Source: Spirochaetia bacterium | GTDB taxonomy: Bacteria > Spirochaetota > Spirochaetia > B11-G9 | Reading direction: 5' to 3' | NCBI GenBank assembly: GCA_029932585.1 | Contig: JAOZPU010000005.1 | Location: 13,527 to 51,115, forward strand | Length of the DNA: 37,589 nucleotides | Shown here: in pieces, positions 36,044 to 37,589 of the stretch | Position numbering within the stretch: position 1 is the first letter of the stretch | Layout of the letters: every line of letters starts with the position of its first letter | Position numbers and translations under genes: made by a program | The notes under the pieces: model-generated | Database searches by the model: none | What the model saw: only the letters and a program-made list of their open reading frames with translations | What the model was told of the DNA's origin: nothing

Positions 36044-36397
36044 ATGTGGCAAATTGAATATACAGATGAATTTGAGCTGTGGTGGAGAAGTCTATCTGAG
36101 CATGAACAAATTGATCTGGTAGCAAGTATTGATCTTTTGGAACAAATTGGACCCAATTTGGCCCGACCTTATTCAGATACATTAAGAGGTTCAAAACATA
36201 CAAATATGAAAGAGCTAAGAACTCAGAGTAAAGGAAAACCACTACGAACTTTTTATGCATTTGATTCTCGTCGATCTGCTATTTTATTAATTGGTGGAGA
36301 TAAAACCGGAGATGATCGTTTCTATGAAAGAATGATACCTCTGGCAGATCGTTTATATGATGAACATCTTAGAGATATTAAAAGAGAGGAGTTCTAA
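36044..36397 (+). CDS. higB: HigB/RelE-superfamily toxin (phage Gp49-like)
   Basis: 'EYTDEFELWWRSLSEHEQ...LARPYSDTLRGSKHTNMKELRTQSKGKPLRTFYAFDSRRSAILLIGGDKTGDDRFYERMIPLADRLYDEHL'. Confidence 0.92.
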   Translation: MWQIEYTDEFELWWRSLSEHEQIDLVASIDLLEQIGPNLARPYSDTLRGSKHTNMKELRTQSKGKPLRTFYAFDSRRSAILLIGGDKTGDDRFYERMIPLADRLYDEHLRDIKREEF

Positions 36398-36399
36398 TA

Positions 36400-36702
36400 A
36401 TGGCTCAAAAATTTGAAAAACTTAAGAAAGAGATGAAACTGGAAAATATTCAAAAAGCAAAGATTAAAACAAATGAAATGATGGCAGAGATGTTGTTGAC
36501 TGAAATTCGTAAGGAAGCTGGTTTTACTCAAAAAAATCTGGCAGAAACAATGGGAGTTAAACAACCCAGTTTATCAAAACTTGAATCTCAGAATGATATG
36601 CAGATAAGTACACTTCAACGCCTTGTTAAAGCTCTTGGAGGGCAATTAGAAATGATTGCCCATATGCCTACTGGTGACATTAGATTAAGACAGTTTAAAT
36701 AA
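36400..36702 (+). CDS. higA: XRE-family antitoxin HigA-like
   Basis: HTH 'EIRKEAGFTQKNLAETMGVKQPSLSKLESQNDMQISTLQRLVKALGGQLEM'; immediately downstream of toxin. Confidence 0.93.
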   Translation: MAQKFEKLKKEMKLENIQKAKIKTNEMMAEMLLTEIRKEAGFTQKNLAETMGVKQPSLSKLESQNDMQISTLQRLVKALGGQLEMIAHMPTGDIRLRQFK

Positions 36703-36912
36703 AAAGCTCTATTGACTAGTTCCTTTTTACAGTATATTCTGCTTTTATCCCTACTTAGTTTATCAATAATTTAGTTATTTTGCAATTTTTAGCAGTAAAA
36801 GTTGTAAATACCTATAAATTTATTAATAAATTAGAAAGGATATGATTGTGTCAAATCTTATAACATAGAATACAGGTTCTAAAAATCTGTAAGAATAAAA
36901 GGAGAAATTAAT

Positions 36913-37589
36913 ATGAGTGACGTTATTATAAAAAATTCAAGAAACACGGAAAATGCACCCAAAAGTTCTTTTTCTACACAAACTGTAGCTTTTTCTCATT
37001 ACAATAATATTTCAGCTCAATTACCTGTAGACCCTAAAACCGGTAAAATTGTAGCTGGTGGAGCTAAAGAGCAGGCAAAGCAGTGCTTAGCAAATATTAA
37101 AGCAATTGTACACAGTATTGACCATGTTATGGATGATGCTGTTAAAATTACTGTATTTCTTAAGAATATCTCAGATATTGATGCTGTAGATGAAGTTTAT
37201 ACATCATTCTTTCACAGTGATCTTCCTACACGGACAACAGTTGCAGTTGCAGCTTTACCTATGGATGCTTTAGTACAAATTGAAGCAGTTATTTCCAACG
37301 GTGAAGGTACACATCCACAAGCGAGCTTAGATCTAATAAAAGTTTCAAGAAACACAGAAAATGCTCCAAAAGGTGTATATTCTCAAACTGCAGCTTTTTC
37401 TCATTACAATAATATTTCATCTCAACTACCTGTTGATCCAAAATCTGGTAAAATTGTAGCTGGTGGAGTAAAAGAGCAGGCAACCCAGTGTTTAAACAAC
37501 ATTAAAGCAATTTTAGAAAGTATTAACCACGTTATGGGCGATATAGTTAAAACAACTATATATCTTAAAAACATCTCTGATATTGAAGC
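36913..37589 (+). CDS. Tandem RidA (YjgF/YER057c) family protein, incomplete at window end
   Basis: Own translation: MSDVIIKNSRNTENAPKSSFSTQTVAFSHYNNISAQLPVDPKTGKIVAGGAKEQAKQCLANIKAIVHSIDHVMDDAVKITVFLKNISDIDAVDEVYTSFFHSDLPTRTTVAVAALPMDALVQIEAVISNGEGTHPQASLDLIKVSRNTENAPKGVYSQTAAFSHYNNISSQLPVDPKSGKIVAGGVKEQ...; SD aaggag; no stop before 37589; missing from ORF track. Confidence 0.9.
   Translation, partial: MSDVIIKNSRNTENAPKSSFSTQTVAFSHYNNISAQLPVDPKTGKIVAGGAKEQAKQCLANIKAIVHSIDHVMDDAVKITVFLKNISDIDAVDEVYTSFFHSDLPTRTTVAVAALPMDALVQIEAVISNGEGTHPQASLDLIKVSRNTENAPKGVYSQTAAFSHYNNISSQLPVDPKSGKIVAGGVKEQATQCLNNIKAILESINHVMGDIVKTTIYLKNISDIE

Noticed and set aside
36042-36260. 72-aa - strand ORF over higB
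   Set aside because: Antisense to a recognisable toxin; no independent evidence.
36842-36868. Micro-ORF MIVSNLIT upstream of the RidA gene as a leader peptide
   Set aside because: Possible SD (aaagga) is too close to the ATG and the peptide is too short to judge; likely chance in AT-rich DNA.
1-37589. CRISPR array, tRNA, rRNA, prophage or transposase
   Set aside because: No regularly spaced repeats, cloverleaf candidates, rRNA signatures or transposase/integrase motifs were recognised by eye; a tool scan (tRNAscan-SE, CRISPR finder, ISfinder) would be needed to exclude them fully.

Overview
Low-GC bacterial chromosomal window that looks spirochaete-like; this is inferred from gene content and style only and no phylogenetic search was possible. 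It is densely coding and mostly in + strand operons. Left to right: (1) the end of an iron-type ABC transporter (SBP plus ATPase) and a Bax-inhibitor-1 protein; (2) a complete chemosensory operon: polytopic MCP with CZB domain, soluble PAS-MCP, hybrid CheA-REC, CheW, CheB, CheR and a terminal REC-adenylate cyclase, which resembles a Wsp system with a cAMP cyclase in place of the GGDEF output; (3) on the - strand, a COG1900/DUF39, NIL-ferredoxin and UPF0280 trio matching the anaerobic homocysteine-biosynthesis gene set; (4) a CheY, then a cluster of lipoproteins and FecR-domain proteins; (5) hflX, ccsA/resB (cytochrome c biogenesis system II) and apbE; (6) a long peptide-uptake and catabolism operon (P1 peptidase, ketopantoate reductase-like, M20 peptidase, HAD, MBL, Dpp/Opp-type ABC transporter); (7) a higBA-like toxin-antitoxin module whose promoter predicts a leaderless toxin mRNA; (8) a tandemly duplicated RidA-family ORF running off the window and absent from the ORF track. 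Non-coding signals include a 42-nt hairpin element found as two 81%-identical copies immediately upstream of both SBP genes, with base-pair-consistent substitutions, and two other palindromic intergenic repeats sharing an 11-mer. No tRNA, rRNA or CRISPR was recognised.
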